11,850 nt of DNA. It comes from Acidimicrobiales bacterium (lineage in GTDB: Bacteria > Actinomycetota > Acidimicrobiia > Acidimicrobiales > Ilumatobacteraceae). Shown piece by piece: positions 6,920 through 11,850 of the stretch (positions within the stretch are counted from its first letter, which is position 1; every line of letters begins with the position of its first letter). The position numbers were made by a program, and so were the translations under genes. The notes under the pieces are model-generated. The model did no database searches and was not told where the DNA came from. It saw only the letters and a program-made list of their open reading frames with translations. The stretch lies in contig JAURHL010000047.1 in NCBI GenBank assembly GCA_030833305.1, forward strand, positions 1-11,850. Direction: 5' to 3'.

Positions 6920-7502
6920 GTCGTGCCCCCAGCAACCGGAGTGCCTCGCGCAACATGGTGGCGGCGTCGGTTTCCATCGGCAAGGACCGTAGCGATTCGC
7001 GGATCTCGTTCTCGCTGTAGCCGAGACCCATCAGTGCCTCACGAACATCGGACACGGTGGTGCCGGCTCCGCCGGTCGTGTCACGATCGGTCAGGGTCGG
7101 CAACGACAGTCGGTTCTTCAATTCTATGAGAAGTCGTTCGGCGGTCTTCTTGCCGACTCCGGGTACCAACGTGAGCGCTCCGACGTCGGAGGATGCGACG
7201 ATGTCGACCAGAGCCGACGGGGAATGAGTCGACAGGATCGCCAGGGCCAACGAGGGTCCCACTCCGTGGGTGGCGATGAGGGTCTGGAACGACGACTTCT
7301 CGTCGCGGGTCTGGAAGCCGAAGAGAGTCTGTGTGTCTTCTCGGATGTGATGATGCACGTACAAGAAGGCCGGAGATGTCGGCTCCAGCTCGGCCAGGCA
7401 ACGCGGCGTGACGTGAACCACGTAGCCGACACCCGCGACTTCGACGAGCGCCGTGCCGTCAGAAGACCTCTCGAGAACGTTCCCCCGCAATGACCCGATC
7501 AT
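6912..7502 (-). CDS. ruvA: Holliday junction branch migration protein RuvA
   Basis: DNA-binding tetramer that holds the four-way junction open and recruits RuvB rings. The 196 residues match the family: an OB-fold domain I starting MIGSLRGNVLE (1-11), two helix-hairpin-helix motifs around THGVGPSLALAIL (78-90) and LVPGVGKKTAERLL (112-125), a flexible stretch (about 134-150), and domain III (about 150-193) that contacts RuvB. Two ATG codons are adjacent, at 7505 and 7502. I chose 7502 because the family starts with MIG and GAAAGG then lies 7 nt upstream; the other start would create an ATGA overlap with ruvC. Either way ruvC and ruvA are joined by overlapping stop and start, which implies coupled translation. 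The frame is open further upstream, but that part is the shadow of ruvC. Confidence 0.97.
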   Translation of the reverse strand: MIGSLRGNVLERSSDGTALVEVAGVGYVVHVTPRCLAELEPTSPAFLYVHHHIREDTQTLFGFQTRDEKSSFQTLIATHGVGPSLALAILSTHSPSALVDIVASSDVGALTLVPGVGKKTAERLLIELKNRLSLPTLTDRDTTGGAGTTVSDVREALMGLGYSENEIRESLRSLPMETDAATMLREALRLLGARRA

Positions 7503-8062
7503 CATCCGGCCTTTCGTCGACTGCGGGCTCGCCCGTGGACGTCCGGTGCACCCGCGGCGATGAGGCGTTGGTGCACCGGCCCGATGGCCAAGTGGCAAAT
7601 CGCCAATGCGGCGGCGTCGGCGGCATCGGCAGGCTTCGGCGCCGCACTCAGGCCGAGTCGGGCCTGGACCATGCGCTGCACCTGCTCCTTGCCGGCACCT
7701 CCCCACCCCGTGACCGCTTCTTTGACCTGATTCGGCGTGTATTGAACCACGGTGCAACCGGCGGCGTGGGCCAACGCGAGGGCCAGTCCGCTGGCTTGAC
7801 CGACGCTCATCGCCGTCCTCACGTTGACCTGGAAGAAAACCTGCTCGACGGCCACGCTGTGGGGTCGGAAATCGTCGAGTACCTCGGACAGGTCCTGGTG
7901 CAACCGCGCCAGGCGTGCAGGCAGTGCGTCGTGGGCCGGAGTACGCAGAACTCCGAGTGAGACCACCTGCAAAGACGCGCCCTGGGCGTCGATGACCGCA
8001 TAGCCGCAACGGGTCAAGCCGGGATCGATTCCCAGGACCCGCTGGCTGCTCTCTACGAACAT
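7502..8062 (-). CDS. ruvC: Holliday junction resolvase RuvC
   Basis: Endonuclease that cuts Holliday junctions symmetrically after RuvAB branch migration; it acts as a dimer with divalent metal. The 186 residues keep all four acidic catalytic residues of the RNase H fold: D13 in VLGIDPGLTRCG, E73 in VAVEQVFFQVN, and D146 and D149 in ADAADAAALAICH. TGWGGAGKEQVQRMV (118-132) is the conserved basic helix. The C-terminus (about 177-186) is basic. Start choice: ATG at 8062 lies 7 nt after a good -10 element (TATGAT), which fits a leaderless mRNA; an in-frame ATG at 8074 would overlap that element and add four residues. It is the first gene of the nine-gene run and is divergent from the lipoprotein gene. 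The stop overlaps the ruvA start region. Confidence 0.96.
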   Translation of the reverse strand: MFVESSQRVLGIDPGLTRCGYAVIDAQGASLQVVSLGVLRTPAHDALPARLARLHQDLSEVLDDFRPHSVAVEQVFFQVNVRTAMSVGQASGLALALAHAAGCTVVQYTPNQVKEAVTGWGGAGKEQVQRMVQARLGLSAAPKPADAADAAALAICHLAIGPVHQRLIAAGAPDVHGRARSRRKAG

Positions 8063-8069
8063 GCGTACG

Positions 8070-8075
8070 ATCATA
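8070..8075 (-). promoter_or_regulatory. Putative -10 element of ruvC (leaderless)
   Basis: TATGAT on the minus strand fits the TANNNT pattern and differs from TATAAT at one base. It ends 7 nt before the ruvC ATG at 8062, so transcription would begin at or next to the start codon. No good -35 hexamer is seen 16-18 nt upstream, which is common in actinobacteria. It would drive the nine-gene run from ruvC to apt. Confidence 0.5.
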
Positions 8076-8111
8076 CCGACCCCGGCCCTGCTCGGTGGGA
8101 CGGCTGGGCTG

Positions 8112-8120
8112 TGACAGGCT
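8112..8120 (+). promoter_or_regulatory. Possible extended -10 of the lipoprotein gene (leaderless)
   Basis: TGACAGGCT matches the extended pattern TGNTANNNT with one mismatch (C for the first T). It ends 7 nt before the ATG at 8128. The bases between are TTCCCCC, a pyrimidine run that rules out a Shine-Dalgarno site and favours leaderless translation. There is no clear -35. Confidence 0.35.
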
Positions 8121-8127
8121 TTCCCCC

Positions 8128-10014
8128 ATGCGACGTCTGAGTGGGATTTCGGTGGCCGTGGTGATGGTGACCTCGTTGGTTGCCGCCTGCACGAGTGGCA
8201 CGGAGGGCTCGTCGGAGAGCGGTTCGACGCAAACGACGACCACGATCCCCGACCCGGACGCGTCCGCCGGTGGGTTGCCCACGTGCGACGAGGCCGGGGT
8301 TCGGTCGTGCCTTCTCCCCTGGCCCGACGATCGCCTGACGGTGGCGGATCCGACAACGTCGACCGGTCGACGGCTCGCGATCCCGGCCGACGCCGTGCCC
8401 GTGAACGAGGCGGGCATCGCAATGGATGTCACCGACCAGAACCGCGCCGATGGATTCTCGCCGAGTTCGGCGGTGGTCTTCGTCGCCGATGGTGTGGACC
8501 TCGGGGCGAGTGGTGTTCCTGACAGCACGCGCATCGAGGAGTCGGTCGCCGCCGACGCGAGCATCACCATCACGGACACGTCCTCGGGAGAACGCGTCCC
8601 CTTCTGGGGAGAACGTGACATCCAATCCGGGCTGGTGACCTTGCGGCCCGCGATCGCGCTCACCGAGGGACACACCTTCGAGGTGGTGGTCGACGGGCTC
8701 GTCGACGAGTCGGGGGCCGAGATCGTGGTCGAACCCTCGACGTGGACCTTCACGATCGCCAGTGCCGACTCGTTGGCGGGTCGACTGTTGACCATGCGCG
8801 ACGTGGCCTACGAATCGATCGGTGAGGGCGTACCTAACTTCACCGTGGACACGGTGACCGAAGGCGAAACGAAGGTGGTCGAAGGAACCTTCGAGATACC
8901 GAACTTCCTCGACAACGACGGTGGGCCGGGCGGATCGCTCCTCCTCGATGCGACTGGTTCGCCCCGCGTCAACGGCGACCAACCCGTGTACGACGTGGCG
9001 TGGCGATGTGTCGTCCCCGACGCCACCGTCGAACCCGTTCCGGCTCTTCTCTACGGGCATGGATTGCTCGGGGATCGTGGTCAGGTCGATTTCTTCGGTA
9101 CGTTCGCCGCCCAAGGGCTGATCGTCGGGTGCGCGGTCGATTGGTTGGGAATGGCTTCGCAGGACATCGGCAATCTCGCGGGAATCCTCGGGGACATGGG
9201 CCGGTTCAACGAGCAGGCCGACCGGATGTTGCACGGACACATCGCTTTCTCGATGTTGGGTCGGCTCACCAATCACCCGGACGGCTTCGCGTCCGATCCG
9301 GCCTTTCAGAACGCCGACGGATCGGCCATGTTGAAACGGGACGCCACCGTCTTCGTCGGGAACAGTCAGGGTGGGATTCTGGGTGGAGCCGCGTCGGCGA
9401 TCTCGACCGAGTGGACCCGCGCCGTGCTCGGGGTGCCCGGCATGAACTATTCGCTTCTCCTGCCGCGCTCCACGGATTGGCCGGAGTTTCAGGTCATTTT
9501 CGAAGACTCCTACTCGGATGTCGACGATCGACTCATGGCCTTGATGTTGGTGCAACTCCTGTGGGATCGGGGCGAGAATTCGGGTTATGCCCAGCATCTG
9601 ACGACCGACACCTATCCGGGCGTCGAATCCAAAACCGTCCTCCTGATCGAAGCCTTCGGGGATCATCAAGTGGCCAACGTTTCCACCGAGATGCTGGCGA
9701 GAACGATCGGCGCCCGAGTCCATTCTCCGGCGTTACGGGACGACCGCAGCCTCAGCTCGATTCCCTTCTGGGGGATCGAACCGATCACCGATTACGCCGA
9801 TGCCTCCTCGAAACTGGTGGTATGGGATTACGGAACACCGCCTCCGCCGGTGGGTCCGCGCCCCCCGATCGGCGCCGAGTTCGGCAAGGATCCCCACGGT
9901 GCGGGAAGCGATGAACCACGAGTCCTGATCCAGGCACTCAATTTTCTCTTGGAGGGGACACTCACCGACGTCTGCGCGGGTCCGTGTGTCGGAACCCAGA
10001 TCGATCAGCAGTGA
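8128..10014 (+). CDS. Lipoprotein with alpha/beta-hydrolase domain, unassigned family
   Basis: I do not recognise a named gene. The 628-residue product begins with a lipoprotein signal peptide: basic MRR, a hydrophobic segment, and lipobox VAAC with C21 as the lipidated cysteine, so it should be anchored outside the membrane. Residues 22-50 form a Ser/Thr-rich tether. CLLPWPDDRLTVADP (61-75) and DGFSPSSAVVF (108-118) begin an N-terminal domain, followed by an Ig-like strand pattern (about 145-210). The C-terminal half is an alpha/beta hydrolase: LLYGHGLLG (307-315) is the oxyanion-hole region, GNSQGG (411-416) the nucleophile elbow with S413, and D512 (EAFGDHQV) and H590 (KDPHGAG) are the likely remaining triad members. 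The overall plan recalls Pla-1/cef-type extracellular lipases, so esterase or lipase activity is the best guess; the substrate is unknown. It is divergent from ruvC, and its stop abuts that of the convergent peroxiredoxin gene. Confidence 0.88.
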   Translation: MRRLSGISVAVVMVTSLVAACTSGTEGSSESGSTQTTTTIPDPDASAGGLPTCDEAGVRSCLLPWPDDRLTVADPTTSTGRRLAIPADAVPVNEAGIAMDVTDQNRADGFSPSSAVVFVADGVDLGASGVPDSTRIEESVAADASITITDTSSGERVPFWGERDIQSGLVTLRPAIALTEGHTFEVVVDGLVDESGAEIVVEPSTWTFTIASADSLAGRLLTMRDVAYESIGEGVPNFTVDTVTEGETKVVEGTFEIPNFLDNDGGPGGSLLLDATGSPRVNGDQPVYDVAWRCVVPDATVEPVPALLYGHGLLGDRGQVDFFGTFAAQGLIVGCAVDWLGMASQDIGNLAGILGDMGRFNEQADRMLHGHIAFSMLGRLTNHPDGFASDPAFQNADGSAMLKRDATVFVGNSQGGILGGAASAISTEWTRAVLGVPGMNYSLLLPRSTDWPEFQVIFEDSYSDVDDRLMALMLVQLLWDRGENSGYAQHLTTDTYPGVESKTVLLIEAFGDHQVANVSTEMLARTIGARVHSPALRDDRSLSSIPFWGIEPITDYADASSKLVVWDYGTPPPPVGPRPPIGAEFGKDPHGAGSDEPRVLIQALNFLLEGTLTDVCAGPCVGTQIDQQ

Positions 10015-10016
10015 TC
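10003..10016. other. Short inverted repeat over two convergent stop codons
   Basis: GATCA (10003-10007) and TGATC (10012-10016) can pair around a 4-nt loop. The repeat spans the stop of the lipoprotein gene (TGA, 10012-10014) and touches that of the peroxiredoxin gene (10015-10017). The 5-bp AT-containing stem with no T-run is weak as a bidirectional terminator, but there is no intergenic room for another. Confidence 0.25.
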
Positions 10017-10464
10017 AGGATTTGCCGATGGCGGCCGTGATCTCTTGAACCGATCGGTACGTCACTCCCGCCAGAGCACGGTGAACGTAGGTCAGGCGAC
10101 CATCGGCTCCGACCACGAACACACTTCGACGCGGAAACCCGAGCGGTCCGAGGGTGCCGTACGCCGCGGCGACCGCCTTGTCGACATCGGACAACAGTGG
10201 GAAGCGAAATCCGTGTTTCGTTGCGAACGCCTCGTGACTGCTGACGTCCTGGGCCGAGATCCCGACGACCGCCGCGTCCAGGTTCTCGAACTCCTCGAAC
10301 TCGTCGTTGTACGAGTTCAACTGCTTGGTGCAGACCGGCGTGTCGTCGCCGGGGTAGAAGGCGATCACCAGTGGCTTGCCGGCGAATTCGGACAATGAAT
10401 AGTTCCGACCTCCCGTACCGGGAAGGTTGAACTCGGGGGCGATGTCTCCGACCTTGATGCTCAT
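10015..10464 (-). CDS. Peroxiredoxin of the Bcp/PrxQ-AhpC/TSA type, one cysteine
   Basis: Thiol peroxidase that reduces hydrogen peroxide or organic hydroperoxides in the cytoplasm; there is no signal peptide. The 149 residues form a compact thioredoxin-fold peroxiredoxin. The N-terminus GDIAPEFNLPGTGG (6-19) and YPGDDTPVCTKQL (37-49) give the PxxxTxxC site, with P38, T42 and peroxidatic C45. R113 in FPRRSVFVV (110-118) is the conserved catalytic arginine. C45 is the only cysteine: position 50, where PrxQ proteins often carry the resolving cysteine, is Asn. It should therefore act as a 1-Cys enzyme reduced by an outside thiol. It lies 28 nt downstream of yebC and may be cotranscribed with it or use the TAGGGT element before its ATG. 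AhpE-like is an alternative subfamily label. Confidence 0.93.
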   Translation of the reverse strand: MSIKVGDIAPEFNLPGTGGRNYSLSEFAGKPLVIAFYPGDDTPVCTKQLNSYNDEFEEFENLDAAVVGISAQDVSSHEAFATKHGFRFPLLSDVDKAVAAAYGTLGPLGFPRRSVFVVGADGRLTYVHRALAGVTYRSVQEITAAIGKS

Positions 10465-10470
10465 GACGCG

Positions 10471-10476
10471 ACCCTA
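10471..10476 (-). promoter_or_regulatory. Possible -10 element of the peroxiredoxin gene
   Basis: TAGGGT on the minus strand fits TANNNT and ends 6 nt before the peroxiredoxin ATG at 10464, inside the 28-nt gap after yebC. There is no clear Shine-Dalgarno before that ATG, so a leaderless transcript in addition to readthrough from pdxT-yebC is plausible. No -35 is evident. Confidence 0.35.
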
Positions 10477-10492
10477 ACCCAACGAGAGACGG

Positions 10493-11239
10493 TCAGCCGA
10501 CGGCTTCGAGAATCTCGTCGCTGATGTCGAAGTTGGCGTACACGTCCTGGACGTCGTCGTTGTCCTCCAACGCTTCCATCACCTTCAGGATCTTGCGAGC
10601 AGTTTCGGGGTCGGTCACGTCGATCGTCGTGGACGACACCATGGTCGATTCCGCCGACGACACGGACAAGCCGGCCGATTCCAGGGCGGCCCTCACGTCG
10701 TAGACCGCCGACGGCTCGGTGAGGATTTTCCAGGCCGATCCGTCACGACTGATGTCGTCGGCTCCGGCATCGAGCGCGGCCATCATGACGTCGTCCTCGG
10801 TGGCTGATCCGTCGACGAAAATGACTCCCCGTCGGCTGAACTGCCAGCCGACGGCGCCGGGCTCGGCCATCGCTCCACCGAGTTTGTTGAAGATGTTGCG
10901 AATGTCGGCACCGGTGCGGTTGCGATTGTCGGTGAGCGTGTCGACCATCATGGCCACGCCTCCGGGTGCGTACCCCTCGTAGGTGATCGATTCGTAGCTG
11001 TCGCCTTGCGCTTCACCGCTGCCGCGCTTGACGGCTCGGTCGATGGCGTCGTTGGTCATTTGGGCCGCTTTGGCCTTCTGCACCACGGTGCGTAGTGATG
11101 CGTTGGAAGCCAGATCTCCTCCACCCTCGCGGGCGGCGACCTCGATCTGTCGGGCGATCTTGGCGAACAATTTGCCGCGCGCCTTGTCCGCGGCGCCCTT
11201 CTTGTGTTTGATCGTTGCCCATTTGGAATGTCCGGACAT
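10493..11239 (-). CDS. yebC: YebC/PmpR family (TACO1-like) translation factor
   Basis: Member of the conserved YebC/TACO1 family. It was long annotated as a transcriptional regulator; more recent work on the family points to a ribosome-associated role in relieving stalls at proline-rich sequences. The 248 residues show the classic N-terminus MSGHSKWATIKHKKGAADK, the helical domain with LFAKIARQIEVAAREGG (24-40) and MTNDAIDRAVKRGSG (61-75), and the two alpha/beta domains with YEGYAPGG (87-94), TDNRNRTGADIRNIF (103-117) and an acidic C-terminus (MEALEDNDDVQDVYANFDI, 221-239). The ATG at 11239 has GAGGTG 4 nt upstream, inside the end of pdxT, and lies 3 nt after the pdxT stop. A pdxT-yebC-ruvCAB neighbourhood is usual in actinobacteria; here two genes separate yebC from ruvC. 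Confidence 0.96.
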   Translation of the reverse strand: MSGHSKWATIKHKKGAADKARGKLFAKIARQIEVAAREGGGDLASNASLRTVVQKAKAAQMTNDAIDRAVKRGSGEAQGDSYESITYEGYAPGGVAMMVDTLTDNRNRTGADIRNIFNKLGGAMAEPGAVGWQFSRRGVIFVDGSATEDDVMMAALDAGADDISRDGSAWKILTEPSAVYDVRAALESAGLSVSSAESTMVSSTTIDVTDPETARKILKVMEALEDNDDVQDVYANFDISDEILEAVG

Positions 11240-11242
11240 GGT

Positions 11243-11850
11243 TCACCTCACTTCGTTGGAGATCTTGTCGTTGCTGATCGCGTCGCGCACCATATCGGCG
11301 AAGATGCGATGGATGCGGTCGTCGTTCGTCAGTTCGGGGTGAAAGCTCGCCGCCAACACGTTGCCTTCGCGAACCAGTACCGGATCGCCATCGTGCCGGG
11401 CCAGAACCTCCACGTCGTCGGAGGTTTGCTCGATTCGAGGTGCCCGGATGAAGATCGCCGGAAAAGGACGGTCGAGACCCGTGACGTCGATGGCGGTTTC
11501 GAATGAGTCGACCTGCCGACCGTATCCGTTGCGACGAACGACGATTCCACACGAGGCGAAAGCGATCTGATCGGAACGACCGTCGAGAATTCGTTCGGCC
11601 AAGAGGATCATTCCGGCACACGTGCCCAAGACCGGCCGACCCGAGGAAACGAATCGTCGAAGTGGTTCGACGAGGTCGTAAGTGCGGAGCAAATTCGACA
11701 TCGTGGTGCTCTCGCCACCCGGCAACACGAGACCGTCGAGCTCCTCCAGATCGGCCGAAAGACGAACGACCCGTGCGTCGACGCCGATCGACTGCAGTCG
11801 ATCAACGTGCGCGGCAAAGGCACCCTGAAGAGCGAGAACCCCGATCCGGA
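11243..11850 (-). CDS. pdxT: Pyridoxal 5'-phosphate synthase glutaminase subunit PdxT (5' end cut off)
   Basis: Glutaminase half of the PdxS-PdxT pyridoxal phosphate synthase: it hydrolyses glutamine and passes ammonia to PdxS. The frame is open to the window edge, and the 201 visible residues begin RIGVLALQGAFAAHVDRL, which is the family N-terminus, so only one to three residues are missing. An in-frame ATG at 11728 is internal and not the start. Numbered from the first visible residue, GGESTTM (44-50) is a PdxT signature, C77 in GTCAGM is the nucleophile, and H170 and E172 in SFHPELTNDDRIH complete the triad. RRNGYGRQVDSFE (105-117) and FIRAP (133-137) are further family blocks. It precedes yebC by 3 nt. 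The partner gene pdxS is expected just beyond the right edge. Confidence 0.96.
   Translation of the reverse strand, partial: RIGVLALQGAFAAHVDRLQSIGVDARVVRLSADLEELDGLVLPGGESTTMSNLLRTYDLVEPLRRFVSSGRPVLGTCAGMILLAERILDGRSDQIAFASCGIVVRRNGYGRQVDSFETAIDVTGLDRPFPAIFIRAPRIEQTSDDVEVLARHDGDPVLVREGNVLAASFHPELTNDDRIHRIFADMVRDAISNDKISNEVR
11244..11249 (-). promoter_or_regulatory. Ribosome binding site of yebC
   Basis: GAGGTG on the minus strand, 4 nt before the yebC ATG. It overlaps the pdxT stop codon (11243-11245), so ribosomes terminating on pdxT reach the yebC start region at once. Confidence 0.65.

Noticed and set aside
8071..9723. Minus-strand open frame of 550 codons opposite the lipoprotein gene
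   Set aside because: The plus-strand product has a signal peptide, lipobox and hydrolase motifs; the antisense product is low-complexity and runs into the ruvC promoter.
8063..10492. Hydrolase and peroxiredoxin genes as a mobile genetic island
   Set aside because: There is no integrase, transposase, terminal repeat or tRNA gene, and base composition looks like that of the neighbours.
11243..11728. pdxT starting at the internal ATG at 11728
   Set aside because: The frame stays open to the window edge and encodes the conserved PdxT N-terminus, so the true start is outside the window.

Overview
The window is a GC-rich, densely packed bacterial chromosome segment of housekeeping genes. The genome is very probably from Actinomycetota. 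The gene order pdxT, yebC, (insertion), ruvC, ruvA, ruvB, yajC, secD, secF, apt matches the well-known actinobacterial order (in Mycobacterium tuberculosis, from memory: Rv2604c, Rv2603c, Rv2594c-Rv2592c, Rv2588c-Rv2586c, Rv2584c, with relA next). The Thr-rich linkers in SecD and in the lipoprotein, plus the presence of queA and tgt, suggest class Acidimicrobiia rather than mycobacteria or streptomycetes. That class-level placement is an inference.

Layout from right to left, the direction of most transcription. Positions 11850-10015 (minus strand) hold pdxT, whose first few residues lie outside the window, then yebC and a one-cysteine peroxiredoxin. Positions 8128-10014 (plus strand) hold one large lipoprotein with an alpha/beta-hydrolase domain; its stop codon directly abuts the stop codon of the convergent peroxiredoxin gene. 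Positions 8062-27 (minus strand) form a nine-gene run: ruvC-ruvA-ruvB-queA-tgt-yajC-secD-secF-apt. Eight of the nine genes in this run are joined by overlaps or gaps of no more than 7 nt. The only real gap is 118 nt, between tgt and yajC, and it holds a possible promoter, two small hairpins and a clear Shine-Dalgarno sequence. No stretch of 300 bases lacks a gene, and I see no RNA gene, insertion sequence, CRISPR array or phage element.

The genes cover several processes. PdxT supplies ammonia for pyridoxal phosphate synthesis (its partner PdxS should lie just outside). YebC is a translation-related factor. RuvABC processes Holliday junctions. Tgt and QueA carry out consecutive late steps of queuosine tRNA modification. 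YajC, SecD and SecF assist protein export through SecYEG. Apt salvages adenine. The lipoprotein hydrolase and the peroxiredoxin are the accessory part, placed between yebC and ruvC.

I found no convincing undescribed system. The points most worth a second look are the lipoprotein hydrolase and its position, the compact divergent promoter region at 8063-8127 where both genes look leaderless, the low-complexity linker in SecD, and the clamp-binding-like C-terminus of RuvB.
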